A stretch of DNA of 64,000 nucleotides, taken from assembly GCF_000219625.1 (NCBI RefSeq), contig NC_018208.1, forward strand, positions 248,001 through 312,000, in the 5' to 3' direction. The stretch comes from Zymoseptoria tritici IPO323 (Eukaryota > Ascomycota > Dothideomycetes > Mycosphaerellales > Mycosphaerellaceae). Below the pieces are notes generated by a model. That model saw nothing but the letters and a program-made list of their open reading frames with translations. It was not told where the DNA came from and did no database searches. The first letter of the stretch is position 1. The number at the start of each line of letters is the position of its first letter. Shown piece by piece: positions 47,309 to 59,202 of the stretch. Made by a program: the position numbers and the translations under genes.

Positions 47309-48745
47309 ATGAGCGACGAATCGCAGACCGTCATACCATCACAGGCAGCCATTTCATCAGCCAGATCGAAGCTCATTCGCACACTCCCAGCTCAGGGCTT
47401 GGGAATCGAACACGTTCAGAAACACTTGCAGGAGGACCTCACACCAGCATTGAGCAACAGCAGCAAGTCAGCGAACTACTACGGCTTTGTCACTGGAGGC
47501 TCGACCGAGATTGCCTCTTATGCCGACAATCTGGTAACGCAATATGACCAGAACGTTCAAGTCCACCTCTCTCAGGAGACCATCGCCACAGATGTCGAGG
47601 ATGCTGCTCTGAGACAATTCTGTGATCTGATCGATTTTCCAGCGGAGCAATGGCAACATCGGACCTTCACGACTGGAGCTACTGCAAGTAATATTCTCGG
47701 CCTTGCCTGCGCGAGAGAGTACGTGCTCTCAGCGCGAGGTGCGAGTGTCTCCGTAGATGGCATGTATGAAGCCATGAGGCAAGCCGAGATCGACCATGTC
47801 CAAATCCTCACCACTGCGCCTCACTCATCTCTTGGAAAAGCCGCATCCATCGTGGGACTCGGCAGATCATCTATCATCGATCTAGGCCTCTTCCAGGCGA
47901 AACACAACTTCGACTTCGCTGCGTTGGAAGAGGCACTCAAACGCCCTCGCACCGCCTCCATCATCGTGATATCATGCGGAGAAGTAAACACAGGCTACTT
48001 TGCCACGTCCGAAGCCGATATGCAAAAGATCCGCAGGCTTAGCGACACCTACGGAGCCTGGATCCATATCGACGCTGCATTTGGCCTATCCGCTCGGATC
48101 CTCCCTAGAGACGACCCATCCTACCGCGCTCTCGTCGGCGGAGTCAGAGATATCGAATTGGCAGACTCCATCACCAGTGACGCCCACAAATTGCTCAATG
48201 TACCCTACGACTGTGGCATCTTCCTTTCGAGGCATCTCGAGCTCGCAACAAGAGTCTTTCGGAACTCCAACGCAGCGTACCTCAGCACTTCATCTATGGG
48301 CGAGATCGCCTCACCCCTTAACATCGGCATCGAAAATAGCCGGCGATTCCGCGCACTACCCGTCTACGCCAGCTTGGCAGCGTACGGTCGTGACGGGTAC
48401 AGAGAAATCCTCGAGCGACAAATCGGCCTCGCAAGGAGTATAGCCGAATTCATCCAAAGCACGCCTGGACCTGAATTGCTGCCGCGCTACCCGCCTTCGT
48501 TTGCGAAAGTCAAGGAACAAGGGATCAGTCGGATTTACATTGTGGTTCTGTTCAAGGCGGCGGACGATAATGTCAATGAGCGACTTGTCCAGCGGGTGAA
48601 TGCGACTCGTAGGATATATATCAGTGGCACGCAATGGGATGGGAAACCTGCTGCGAGATTCGCGGTGTCAAATTGGCAGGTTGATGTAGCGCGGGATCTG
48701 GCGCTGATTAAAGAGGTGCTGTTGGGCGTGCTCTCGCCGGAGTAG
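47309..48745 (+). CDS. PLP-dependent group II amino-acid decarboxylase-like enzyme, 478 aa
   Basis: Single exon. The fold-type I landmarks are present: TGGSTEIASYADN, FTTGATASNILGLACARE (substrate/PLP phosphate region), HIDAAFG (the Asp that pairs with the pyridine nitrogen) and SDAHKLLNVPYDCG with the Schiff-base Lys294. The group includes aromatic-amino-acid, glutamate and tyrosine decarboxylases and some sphingosine-phosphate-lyase relatives. The substrate is not readable from the motifs. No transporter or biosynthetic partner adjoins it. Confidence 0.88.
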   Translation: MSDESQTVIPSQAAISSARSKLIRTLPAQGLGIEHVQKHLQEDLTPALSNSSKSANYYGFVTGGSTEIASYADNLVTQYDQNVQVHLSQETIATDVEDAALRQFCDLIDFPAEQWQHRTFTTGATASNILGLACAREYVLSARGASVSVDGMYEAMRQAEIDHVQILTTAPHSSLGKAASIVGLGRSSIIDLGLFQAKHNFDFAALEEALKRPRTASIIVISCGEVNTGYFATSEADMQKIRRLSDTYGAWIHIDAAFGLSARILPRDDPSYRALVGGVRDIELADSITSDAHKLLNVPYDCGIFLSRHLELATRVFRNSNAAYLSTSSMGEIASPLNIGIENSRRFRALPVYASLAAYGRDGYREILERQIGLARSIAEFIQSTPGPELLPRYPPSFAKVKEQGISRIYIVVLFKAADDNVNERLVQRVNATRRIYISGTQWDGKPAARFAVSNWQVDVARDLALIKEVLLGVLSPE

Positions 48746-48988
48746 TCTCTTCGACAGCATCCAGCTTTAAACGATCCACTGCGTGACCATAGACTCGCCA
48801 TCTAACATAGATGAGACACGAGATCTCGCTCGCTCTTCAAGATTTCGAACAAGATTAAGGCCTGCCTGTGCAGTGTTCCAATTCGGTGCTATGCAAGTAT
48901 AAACAACGGGTATCGTGCTCCTTAACGCCTTTGTCCAGTCCCATCCATCATTTTACACGTCCAGAATTATGCGTATTTATTCCTTCTC

Positions 48989-49610
48989 TTAATCCCCATT
49001 CCCCGTCCGCGCCACCATCGACGCCAACACAATCAAGTAAATCAAGAACACCACTCCAATGAGCCAAAATGCAAACACCGCATACCAGCTCTGACAAATC
49101 GAGTTCTGCTGCAACCACGCCAGAGTGGCTATACTCAAGTCTTTGCTCGGATTGTTGGTGACGAACGTCTGGCACTTGTTCGCGATGTCGCCGTTCGGTC
49201 CGAAGAGTTGTATCGCCGTCTCTATCATGCCGGTGAGGAAGAGCACTAGCAGGATGAAGGAGCCGAGGATGAGAATGCCGGGTAGGAGCCGTTGTTGTAC
49301 GATGAGGGTGAGCATGAGGAAGATGAAGAGGATGAGGAGGGCGCCGACTGTGATGCCGAAGGGCATGATCCTGAGCGTGGTGTTAGTACTGGTTCTTTTG
49401 GTGTGATTGCGGAAGGTATGATGCTCACCATGGTATTCCTTGCTTTCCCAATTGGTTCTGTATTACGACAAAGTTGGAGAATACACCGACCAGGACTCCG
49501 CCAGTTGCGAGCATTATAATGATCCAGACGTTGAGTTGCCAGTCGGGCCAGTAGTATGATTGTCGAACAATCACTCGCTCGCGGCGAGATAGCACGCTGC
49601 TGCGAGCCAT
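48989..49610 (-). CDS. Small four-helix membrane protein, 187 aa
   Basis: Exons are 49610..49429 and 49370..48989; the 58-bp intron (GTGAGC, ACTAACAC, CAG) splits a Trp codon and gives GIPWIMPFGI. Four hydrophobic helices are clear: VWIIIMLATGGVLVGVFSNF, GITVGALLILFIFLMLTLIV, ILILGSFILLVLFLTGMI and the WYAVFAFWLIGVVFLIYLIV segment. The hydrophilic loop between helices 3 and 4 carries two cysteines (KCQTF, SICQSW). A basic N-terminus (RRERVIVRQSYYWP) probably faces the cytosol. I recall similar conserved hypothetical proteins in Pezizomycotina but know no function. Confidence 0.82.
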
Positions 49611-50905
49611 GTTGTGTGTGTATGAGGAAGAGGTTGACGCGTAGCTCGTCTGGCTGCGTTGCCGCTGTCGGGTTGTCCGGGAGGCTGTTCTCGATGCGCC
49701 GGATGCTCGGATCAGGTCGCGGTTCGAGGTCCTGCTCTTTCGACCTCAGCAGAAGATGTCGCTGACCTTCTCTTCTGTGTTGTGTTCGATGGAGGCGGTG
49801 ACGAGAAATGATGCCGATCGGAGGACGACACGACTCGAGACGTCGGTCTGCAGCTGTTGGTGGGGCCGGGCAGCTTTGATTGCTAGGCGTTCAAGGTGAT
49901 CCGGTAGCGAGAGTAAGGTATGTACAACAACGATTGTAAGGAAAGACAAAGCCGTTGTGTTGGCGGAAGATCGTCGAGGAGCGAGACAGGAATCGAACAG
50001 AGGAAGAACATGAGATCGGAGAGTTGGAAGTTGATTCGAGTCCGTCCTGACGTCGCGCACCGAAGCTCTTTCGCGTGGCTGGAGGGAGGCTGGTGGGGAA
50101 ACTATGAAACACCAACGCATCGACCACGCGGGAAGATCGGCGGGAAGATCAGTCGGAGTCGAGTCCGGTGATGCTATTTCTCCACCTCCTTCTCTTCTCC
50201 TCTTCTCCTGCAACAATCCCACCGACATGTCCCTTTCTGAACGACGATAACTCTGATCGGCGGCACCGCATCTATTGGACAGCTCTCAAGATTCTATAAT
50301 GGTCTGATCGAGGATCTAGAGTCCGGCCCAAATTGTTCCACTCTTCCCGTCGCGTCTCCTGGATCCTTCCTCTTGTTCCTTCATGCCTCTCTCTCTATCT
50401 CCTACGCTGGTCATGGTACTCACAACGCCGCAGACAGCACTCGACTCATCTATCACGTTCCGAGAAGACAAAGAAACCTCTTTGATCATGTCAGCTGAAC
50501 AAATAACCAACAGAGCGTGTTTGCGTCACATTGCATGAAAATTATCGTCGGCTCGCGATTCAAATGCTGTGCCATGTCGGAAAGAATATATTGGAGCAGC
50601 ACTCTACGCTCATGCTTGGTCTGCTATTCGCTGCTGCATGTCAACGCGGCCAAGATACCCTTGTAACCACGGGCGTGAATCCACCCGCACAAGCTGTTCC
50701 AGCTCTTCAGGAGCGAATGTTGGTGAATCCTGCATGATATACACAAGCATATGCTCAGGCGACCGTCAGCGTGCACGTATACTTCCAACCCCATCTTCCA
50801 AAACCATTGCACCACACTTCATTCGACTTACACAGACACATCCACTTCCAGCCAGCTCTCCTTTCGATCTTGCAGATTTCTACCCATACATATCTACCGG
50901 TGGCC
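49611..50905. other. 1.3-kb divergent intergenic region
   Basis: Between the four-helix protein and the GH43 gene. No frame shows family-like sequence. GGTTCGAGGTCC at 49719 resembles a T-arm, but no tRNA cloverleaf can be built around it. Confidence 0.5.
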
Positions 50906-52120
50906 ATGCTTATCACTATCATCAGTATAGTTACCTTGGCCCTTGCGGCTACCGCTGATGCGCGTTATGGGCGTGGTGGTCCACTCTCTACGAGCCAGCG
51001 CTCGCCAATCCGCTCCGGGATCCTCTCCAACTTCCCGGACCCTTCGCTGCACTACCTCAATGGCACATGGTATGCCTTCGCGACCAACGATGCTGCTAGC
51101 ATTGATCCTGTCAGAGGCGCCACTGCTTCCGAGACCTTTGGACAGACCAAGGTGCAAATGGCAACCTCGACCAACTTCATGAACTGGACCATCGCTCCTC
51201 CCTCGCAACAACCTCTTCCCACCCTTGGCGCTTGGTCGGGTCTCATCCAGCTGAACGGCAGCTCAGACCACGACAATCTTCCGAATACCTGGGCACCGGC
51301 CGTTGTCCGCCGAAACGATGGCAGGTATGTCATGTACTACAACGCTCCAGCATCGACAAACCCATTTCCTCAACAACCACATCCTCACTGCGTTGGAGCC
51401 GCGTTGTCCAAGTCGAACGACCCGGCGGGCCCGTACGTCCCAGCAAACACCTCTTTTGCATGTGCTCCAGAGCAAGGCGGCACCATCGACGCCGAAGTCA
51501 TCAAAGACGCTGATGGCACGATCTGGTCTATGTGGAAGGTCAATGGTAACAGTATCGGCTCTGGAGGAGAGTGTAAGTCTTCTCTAATACTTTCTCGCAC
51601 AACCTCGCGACAACTACTGACATCACTCGCAGGCGGCAATGCCATCCCGCCCCTTCGTCCGACGCCCATCATGCTCCAGAGGATGCTCTCCGACGGAATG
51701 ACGCCTGATGGCGGTCCTATCCGAATCCTCGACCGCATCGCCTCCGACGGTCCATTAGTCGAAGCTCCGAAGATCATCCGCGTCGAGAATACCAGTGGCC
51801 GAAATGGAAGTGATGCAACCTATTTCCTCTTCTTCTCCTCTGGGTGCATGCAGTCCCCCGCATACAGCGTCAAGTACGCCACCTCGAAGAGCGTCACGGG
51901 TCCGTATGTGCGTGCGAAGGAGACTCTGCTCAAGACGGGGGCGTGGGGACTGATGGCGCCCGGATCGGTTGGAATCGCTCAGGACGGGGATGGGGATTGG
52001 AGGATGGCTTTCCATGCGACGATGTGGGACGCGAAGTTGGGGCCTGTGAGCGCGATGTTCACGACGGGTCTGGAGTTCGAGGGGGAGAGAGTGAAGTTGG
52101 TGGATGTTGAACAGGAGTGA
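50906..52120 (+). CDS. Secreted glycoside hydrolase, GH43-like, 384 aa
   Basis: Exons are 50906..51572 and 51633..52120. The 60-bp intron has ideal signals (GTAAGT, CTACTGAC, CAG) and removing it gives GGECGNAIPP. Because 60 is a multiple of three and the intron has no stop, an unspliced message would also be translatable. Residues 1-19 are a signal peptide (MLITIISIVTLALAATADA). Five-bladed-propeller landmarks are present: FPDPSLHYLNGTWYAFATND (catalytic Asp), NTWAPAVV, GTIDAEVIKDADGTIW and LVEAPKII (probable acid Glu). Family members remove arabinose or xylose from plant-cell-wall arabinan or xylan; the specificity here is unknown. ATG 50906 is chosen because it starts the signal peptide. 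Confidence 0.85.
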   Translation: MLITIISIVTLALAATADARYGRGGPLSTSQRSPIRSGILSNFPDPSLHYLNGTWYAFATNDAASIDPVRGATASETFGQTKVQMATSTNFMNWTIAPPSQQPLPTLGAWSGLIQLNGSSDHDNLPNTWAPAVVRRNDGRYVMYYNAPASTNPFPQQPHPHCVGAALSKSNDPAGPYVPANTSFACAPEQGGTIDAEVIKDADGTIWSMWKVNGNSIGSGGECKSSLILSRTTSRQLLTSLAGGNAIPPLRPTPIMLQRMLSDGMTPDGGPIRILDRIASDGPLVEAPKIIRVENTSGRNGSDATYFLFFSSGCMQSPAYSVKYATSKSVTGPYVRAKETLLKTGAWGLMAPGSVGIAQDGDGDWRMAFHATMWDAKLGPVSAMFTTGLEFEGERVKLVDVEQE

Positions 52121-53202
52121 AGTGATTCGACTCGGACTGCTCTGTCGATAAGAGGGCTGAGGCGTGGCGTTCGGGAGCTAACACTGTTGTGTCTTGTCGC
52201 TATCTTCGACGCAAGCTTGACTGCCGACTTTTCGGCGATCCGTTATTAGATGCAATTTGATCGAAGGCGGGCAGGAGGGGACCGGGTCAAACCGACAGAG
52301 CCTTCTAAAACAAGACGAAGCATGTTGGCCTTACCTTCCCGGCTGGGAGTTGGTGTAACTTCGGCTGCATACATTGCCAACAAAAGCGGATCAAAAGCGT
52401 CCTTCTTCCAATGCATCACTGCATCCTTCTTTAGGGCAATCTTCATATCTTCATCTTCATCAGCATTTCTCCACCAGTACCCTTGATGACTTCTGCGAAA
52501 GATCCTCGACATGACACGCTCAGCTTGACCGGTCGCCTGTCAGCACACAGTGAGCCGCAAGACCTCTTCAAGATGGAACAGTGGAAACATGTCGGTGTAT
52601 GCTTGGTGAGCATAGTCTCATGATGCATATGTTGAGGGTGAGCTGTTCCTGTCAGCTCGGAAGGTCTCAGTACCCCGACTCCGCCTCTGATCCTTGCTGA
52701 TCGACTACTGCCGCGGGCTGCAATATGAGATGTTTCATCCAGGATTGTCTGAATTGACCCGTTGCCGCCCGGATCGATGGAACAGTATTGCACGTATTTC
52801 CAGAGTGAGGTGTTCGTCCGACTCCGAGCTCAACTCCAACCTCATATGCCCGTGCCAAGTTTTCTGAGCGGCCGAGGATGTGAGGGGCGCCGATCCTCCA
52901 AACAAGGGAACGCTGTGTGGAACGAGCCAGTCGTATCGCGTGCAATGAATAGACCACAAACCATCCTTTACAATCCTTCGCATCCATTCAGGATCCTGCG
53001 GTGAGCGTCGCAGAGTATAGAGCGGGAATACAGCTGCCTAGGTGTGTCTTCCTTCGCAACGCCCCTCTATCGCAACCTCTTCTTCGCAAAGGACCTCTCG
53101 CCTACAAACACCCATCATTGCCGTCTGCGTATCATCAAGCCGCTTCTCCATCTTCCCGACTTGTGTACCAGCTGAACGACAGACAGCACCAAGTATACCA
53201 CC
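52121..53202. other. 1.1-kb intergenic region
   Basis: 3' flank of GH43 and promoter of the P450. No supported coding frame on either strand. Confidence 0.55.
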
Positions 53203-54989
53203 ATGCATAACGTCGCTCTGTTGGCGCTGCTCGGACTCGCGGTACTTGGCTTCTACAAGATCGTGGCCTCCATCGCCCTCAAGTGGCAACATGCCTGTAC
53301 GCAACTCAACTCACCAGCTTCGCACTTCTCGCTCCTCTGACAGTTCCACAGCGAAAGCTCGCCAACTCGGATGTCAAGACCCTGTAGTCGTCCCGGGCGG
53401 CGGTGTGCTCGGTCTGAAGCATCTCAAGAACATGATGGCGGCAGACAAAGCGCAACGATTCCCAGATTTCATGCTCGATAGACACGAAATGATGTCCAAG
53501 CAGACCGGACGTGTCTGCGAGACATTCAGGACTGACCTCATGGGCCAGAGTGTCTTCTTTACGAGCGACCCAGAAAACATCAAGGCTATCCTCGCCACGC
53601 AATTCCAGGACTTTGATCTGGGCCCAGTGAGGCGGGCCATCATGGGAAAGGTGCTTGGCGACGGTATTGTGAGTTTCTTGATGCGCTCCAATCAGAAAAA
53701 TGACTGACGACGAATCTACAGTTCATCCAAGACGGCAAGAAATGGGAACACAGTCGGGCCATGTTGCGACCGAACTTCGTTCGTGACCAAGTCAGCGATC
53801 TCGATATGGAAGAAATTCATGTCAAGAACCTGCTCCAGGTGATGCCGGCAAAAGAAGCCGGCTGGACTGATCTCGTCAATATCCAAACGCTCTTCTTCCG
53901 GTTGACCATTGATGCCTCGACCGAGTTCCTCTTCGGAGAGAGCGTTCTTTCTCAAGTTGCCGCAAGCAAGACCGATGGCAAGCCGAACGCGCGTGACGAG
54001 ACGATATTCAGTCAAAACTTCGACCGCTCGCAGTACCACATGGCCAGGCAGTTCCGCTTCGCAGACAGTGAGTTGCAATAGCACGTCTCGTTTCTCCGTC
54101 GCTGATCCTTCCACTTTTCACTCTAGACTACTGGCTCTACCGCTCTTCAGAACTTGATCAGAATGCTAAAGTCGTCAATGAATTTGTCAAGACATACGTT
54201 GAAGCCGCACTCGCCGCCCCAGAGAAAGAGAAATCGGACAAATACATATTCTCCGAGGCCCTTGCCCAGCAGACCCGGGATCCTGACGAAATTCGCGCAC
54301 AGCTCCTCAACATTCTCCTTGCCGGCCGTGACACCACCGCCTCGCTTCTGTCCTGGTTCTTCTACGAGATGCTCCGCAACCCTGCCGTGTTCGAAAAGCT
54401 CCGCGGCGTCATCACGGAAACCTTTGGTACATTTGATGAGCCGACAGATATCACTTTTGCTACCCTGAAGAGCTGCCAATACCTCCAGTACTGTATCAAC
54501 GAGACGCTCAGAGTCTGGCCCGTCGTACCCGGGAATGGGCGGAGATCCAACAAAGACACCACCCTTCCCCGTGGTGGCGGGCCAGATGGGAAGAGTCCTA
54601 TCTTCATCCCTGCGGAGACCGGTATCGATTATTCTGTTCACGTCTTGCATCGCAGGAAGGACATCTGGGGTGAGGACGCGGGCGTCTTCCGGCCGGAACG
54701 ATTTCAGGGACTGAGGCCGAATTGGACGTTCATTCCTTTCAATGCTGTCAGTGTCGCCGACATTCACTCTCCGTCAGCCACTTACTGACAGATCTTACAG
54801 GGCCCGCGCATCTGTATTGGCCAGCAGTTTGCTCTGACGGAGGCCAGCTACGTGATCGTGCGATTGCTGCAGAAATACGACAAGATCGAAGCTGCGCCTG
54901 GCGAGCTCGACGCTCCAGCGCTGAGTAATCTGTCGTTGACGAACTGTCCGGCCATACCCGTGACTCTGAGGTTGCACGAGGCGGAGTAA
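53203..54989 (+). CDS. Cytochrome P450, CYP52-like, 521 aa
   Basis: Five exons in phase: 53203..53296, 53352..53668, 53722..54067, 54127..54746 and 54801..54989. A single N-terminal anchor ([20 protein letters not shown]) places it on the endoplasmic reticulum. The I-helix [10 protein letters not shown] is near 316-324, the K-helix ETLR follows, then the FRPERF region, and the haem loop [15 protein letters not shown] with Cys464 as the axial ligand, assembled across the last intron. The DYW-type segment (ADNYWLYRSS) and overall motif spelling resemble alkane- and fatty-acid omega-hydroxylases of CYP52 and relatives. Substrate choice is inferred from resemblance only. Confidence 0.92.
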
Positions 54990-56430
54990 ATGAGAACTTC
55001 GCGGGACTTGGGGCACAGAACGAGTGTAGAGGAGGCGGGAATTTCTCCAGCGCTTGAGGAGAAAGCTTCCACGGCTATATATGGAAGAGAAGCGCCGTGC
55101 CTTTCAAACTTCAGACCAAAGAGTATTGAGCAACAGCGATCGGAATTGAGTCGAAGTGTGCTGGACGCGTGAGAAGGAATGGAAGCGATGTTGAGTAGAA
55201 GGAACGTTGGGTTCGACATTTCATGAGAAGAGCGGTCAAATGCACATCCCGGACCGTCCTGGGGAAGAGTCCAAAGTGAATGTCCCGGAGCACTAGCTCG
55301 GCGCCGCCGGTCTGTCACTGGGCTTTCGCCAGCTTGCTCGAAGGGTAGTGCATATCATGTCTGATTCGAAGGCCAGATGGTGACTCGCGTCTTGAGTTTA
55401 GATAGGGGCATTTGCTCCACGCAAAGCACAATGCGATTGTCGGACGTGACGTTCGACAAGCAGGCAGACCGTCTCATTCCGTAGGGAAGGATTGTAACAG
55501 GCCACACCTGCGTCGCCGTCTTCGTGGAATGTCGCCGAGCAGCTTTGCTCGGAACGACATCTGTGTCTTCTTCCGTGGCCAATAACCTAGGATCTGGCTT
55601 CCCATTTTGAAGCACTGCTACAAGTGAGATTCGCCCTGGCAATAGGAGAGGCATGGTTGCCACTAGGACGTCTCGAAAGAACTGAAACTTATGATTGAGC
55701 AGGGTATTGACCGGATTCTCCCAACGCCGTTAATATGCATTCCGGACGAGGCGCTAGCTATACAAGCCATGATCAGCAGGTGCAGACTCGATTGGGAAGG
55801 GATGGCGGTCGGTCTTACCGCTAGCCACTCTTCGGACTCGGTTTCATGTACTCAGTGTCGTTGTCTTTATTGTCTTCTCTGGCCTCCTCCAGCATCGTAT
55901 CGATACCTCGATCCTTCAAGGCTTTCTGTGGGCATACATTAGCCAGAGAAAAATCGAGCCTCAGGGACCATCTCCGAACTTGCCTTCAGACAGACTTGAT
56001 ATTGCTTGAACAGAGGCTCGCATTCATCTGTTGTCGCTACACCTCGCACGTATTCTGATGAATCATGTCAGAACTGGCATGGACATCTCATCCCAAGGAG
56101 AGGATCATACTCTCGGAGTACCATTTCAGGAAGCACGAGTCGTATCGCCTGGCAGGAATCTGTCAGCGAATGCTGGATTGTCATCGGGTGCACCGGAACA
56201 ACAAACTCTTTAACTTCATTGCATTCTGATGCTAGCGAGGCCGACATTCTTGATGCTGGTGGCGAAGTTGGATGTCCAAGATGAAGCTGGGTGAGGTTGA
56301 TGGACATCTCCAAATTGACTTTGGATATTGCTGGGGGGTGTCGGACCCTGCGCTTGCTACCAAAATGTTCCACAGCTTCCTTCGAGCAACCCAATCGTGA
56401 GTCAAACCCAACAAACAACGTCTCTGCTGT
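54990..56430. other. 1.4-kb intergenic region
   Basis: Between the P450 and the threonyl-tRNA synthetase. No family-like coding frame. Nothing repetitive was noticed. Confidence 0.5.
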
Positions 56431-56535
56431 ATGCTTCTGCCCCGAGCATTCGTCTTCGCGCGATCATTTTCTCGCATCAGCATCACACCCATTCACCGTA
56501 TCGCCTGGCACGTCCGATACCAGCACAACATGGCT
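56428..56535 (+). promoter_or_regulatory. Alternative start pair, probable dual targeting of ThrRS
   Basis: ATG 56431 sits in a weak context (T at -3, C at +4), whereas ATG 56530 has A at -3 and G at +4 (CAACATGG). The 33 residues between them have seven Arg, two His and no Asp/Glu ([17 protein letters not shown]...). This layout suits leaky scanning between a mitochondrial and a cytosolic product, or two transcript start sites. Confidence 0.6.
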
Positions 56536-58873
56536 CCGAAGGAGAAGAAAGACAAAGACGCGGGCGATGCGCGACCACTCGAACTCACCCCTCCACCCGA
56601 CTACTTTGCCACGAGGAACGCCATTTTCGATCGTCTCAAGGCCGAGCAGGATGCTTGGAAAGCGAAGCAGCCACGCGAGGATATTCAAGTCACCTTGGGC
56701 AATGGCAGTAGCAAGGACGGTAAGAGCTGGGAAACCACACCTTCACAGATTGCACGGGACATTTCAAAGAGTCTGTTTGAGCGTACTGTGATTGCGCGGG
56801 TGGACGGCGAGCTGTGGGATTTGGACCGCCCGTTGGAGAAGAGCTGTTCGTTGGAGCTGCTAGACTTTGACCACCCAGAGGGCAAGAAGGTCTTCTGGCA
56901 TAGCAGTGCACATATCTTGGGAGAAGCCTGTGAGCGTCGCTATGGCTGCTCACTCTGCATTGGACCACCTGTCGACGATGGTTTCTACTACGAGATGGCT
57001 CTGCCTGAAAATGGCGCCGTCACGGCTGCCGACTACAAGCCGCTGAAGCAGATTGCCGAAAAGGCCATCAAGGAGAAGCAGCCATTTGAACGACTCGAGC
57101 TGAGCAAGGAGGATTTGCTGGAAATGTTCTCTTACAACAAGTACAAGACGCACATCATCAACGACAAAATCGCGGACGGCACTCGCACCACCGTGTATCG
57201 GTGCGGTCCACTCATCGATCTGTGTCGAGGACCCCACGTGCCAAACACTGGTCGCATCAAGGCATTCGATATCATGAAGAACTCGGCCAGTTACTTTTTG
57301 GGAGACGCAAAGAACGACAGTCTGCAGCGTATCTACGGTGTCTCGTTTCCAGACAAGAAGGTGGGTAGTCCTGGTGTGACTGTCTGTTCATCGCTAATTC
57401 GTATTATAGGCCCTTGAAGAGCATAAGCACATGCTTGAAGAGGCCGCGAAGCGTGACCATCGCAAAATCGGTCAAGAGCAGGAGCTTTTCTTCTTCCACC
57501 AAATGTCACCCGGATCGGCATTCTTCCTCCCGCACGGCATGATCATCTACAACGCTCTTCTGTCATTCATCAAGGAGGAGTATTGGAAGCGTGGCTACCA
57601 AGAGGTTGCTTCACCCAACATGTACAACTCTGCATTGTGGAAGCAATCCGGGCACTGGCAGCATTACCACGAAGACATGTTCACCTTTGAAGTTGAGAAG
57701 GATCAGTGGGCGCTGAAGCCGATGAATTGCCCAGGTCACTGTCTGCTTTTTGGTCACCGCGAGAGGAGTTACCGAGAGCTGCCGATGCGCATTGCTGACT
57801 TTGGTATTCTCCACCGCAACGAGGCATCAGGTGCTTTGACCGGTCTGACTCGAGTGCGGCGTTTCCAGCAAGACGACACCCACATCTTCTGTATGGAGAG
57901 CCAAGTCGAGCAGGAGATCAAGGGCCTTTTCGACTTCATGACCGCTGTGTACGGTTTGTTTGGCTTCACCTTCAAGATGAAGCTATCTACCATGCCCGAC
58001 AACCATTTGGGAGACGTTGCCACGTGGGAGCGCGCCGAAGCTCAGCTGACCAAGGCTCTTGACGAGTTTCAGCAACAGACCGGCACCAAGTGGGAGCTCA
58101 ACCCAGGTGATGGCGCTTTCTACGGGCCCAAGATCGATGTCACCATCAGCGATGCTCTCCGTCGCGAGTTCCAGTGTGCTACCATCCAACTCGACTTCCA
58201 GCTCCCGCAACAATTCAACCTCGAATTCCGCACGGATGAGCAGACGTCTGCCAAGGCTGTTGACAGCAAGCCTGCTGAGGACAAGCCTGCCGAAGCACCC
58301 AAACCCGCGAAGTCAGAGACAAAAGCCGCAGAATCTCTTCCCATTCGCCCAGCTGAAGGCGCCCCAGCACCGGGCGCTACTGACGCTGCCGCCCTCAAGC
58401 CCGAGGCCACATATCGTCGCGAACTCACTCCTGGATGTGCTCGGCCCGTCATGATTCACCGTGCGATCTACGGATCCTTCGAGCGCTTCATCGCCATTCT
58501 CACCGAGCACTTCGCCGGGAAGTGGCCGTTCTGGATTTCCCCTCGCCAGGTCCTCATCGTGCCCGTTATGGCCTCCGTCAACGACTACGTGCTTGAGATT
58601 CAGGCTCTCTTCCGCGCCCAGAAGATGCACGTTGACGTCGATATCACTGGCAACACGATGCAAAAGAAGATTCGCACGGGCCAATTGCAGCAGTACAACT
58701 TCATCTTCGTGGTCGGCGCGCAGGAGAAGGAGTCGAGGTCCGTGAACATTCGGAACAGAGATGATCCTGCTACGCAGAAGATGGGCGAGTTGATTCCGCT
58801 GGATAAGGCAGTGGAGTTGTTGGGCCGTTTGCGGGATGAGAGGAAACTGGACAGTTCGCTCTCGGCGTTGTGA
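56431..58873 (+). CDS. THS1: Threonyl-tRNA synthetase, 797 aa (or 764 aa from the second start)
   Basis: Exons are 56431..57360 and 57410..58873, joined in phase 0 over a 49-bp intron (GTGGGT...CGCTAAT...TAG). The enzyme charges tRNA-Thr. The order is a TGS-like domain, the second additional domain with [10 protein letters not shown] and [14 protein letters not shown], then the class II core: motif 2 region with [22 protein letters not shown] and [16 protein letters not shown], motif 3 [16 protein letters not shown], and a C-terminal anticodon-binding domain (VLIVPVMA). A ~65-residue Ala/Pro/Lys insert lies at about 584-650, between core strands. Two in-frame starts exist: 56431 yields an Arg-rich leader without acidic residues, typical of mitochondrial import, and 56530 gives the cytosolic form. 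Confidence 0.95.
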
Positions 58874-59202
58874 GACTGGTGTGATGCGGAGATGGTGGCA
58901 AAAAGCGGGAGACATGATGTGATGAGACGACCGTTGTTAAGTCGGCGACATGAGATGTATGAGATGTTGCGAAAAGCGCTGTGGGCGCCGCAAGCGTAGA
59001 AAGCCTCAGTCTGCCCGACGTTGGCCCGACCATGCCAGTGCGCGTTTGATGAGTATCGTACAGATGCAATCGCTCGAGCAAATCTCGAGTGTCCCACAAG
59101 GCGTACCTGCCGTCGAAAGCCTCGACTTCATTCCAACCCCAACGCCTTCGCTAAACTGATGGTCTAAATATGCACATTGCTGTCCGTTCCTCTGAGACAG
59201 CC
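58874..59202. other. Convergent intergenic region, 329 bp
   Basis: 3' flanks of ThrRS and RRP6. Nothing else seen. Confidence 0.6.

Noticed and set aside
49700..49770. tRNA-like T-arm (GGTTCGAGGTCC)
   Set aside because: No acceptor, D or anticodon stems can be paired around it.
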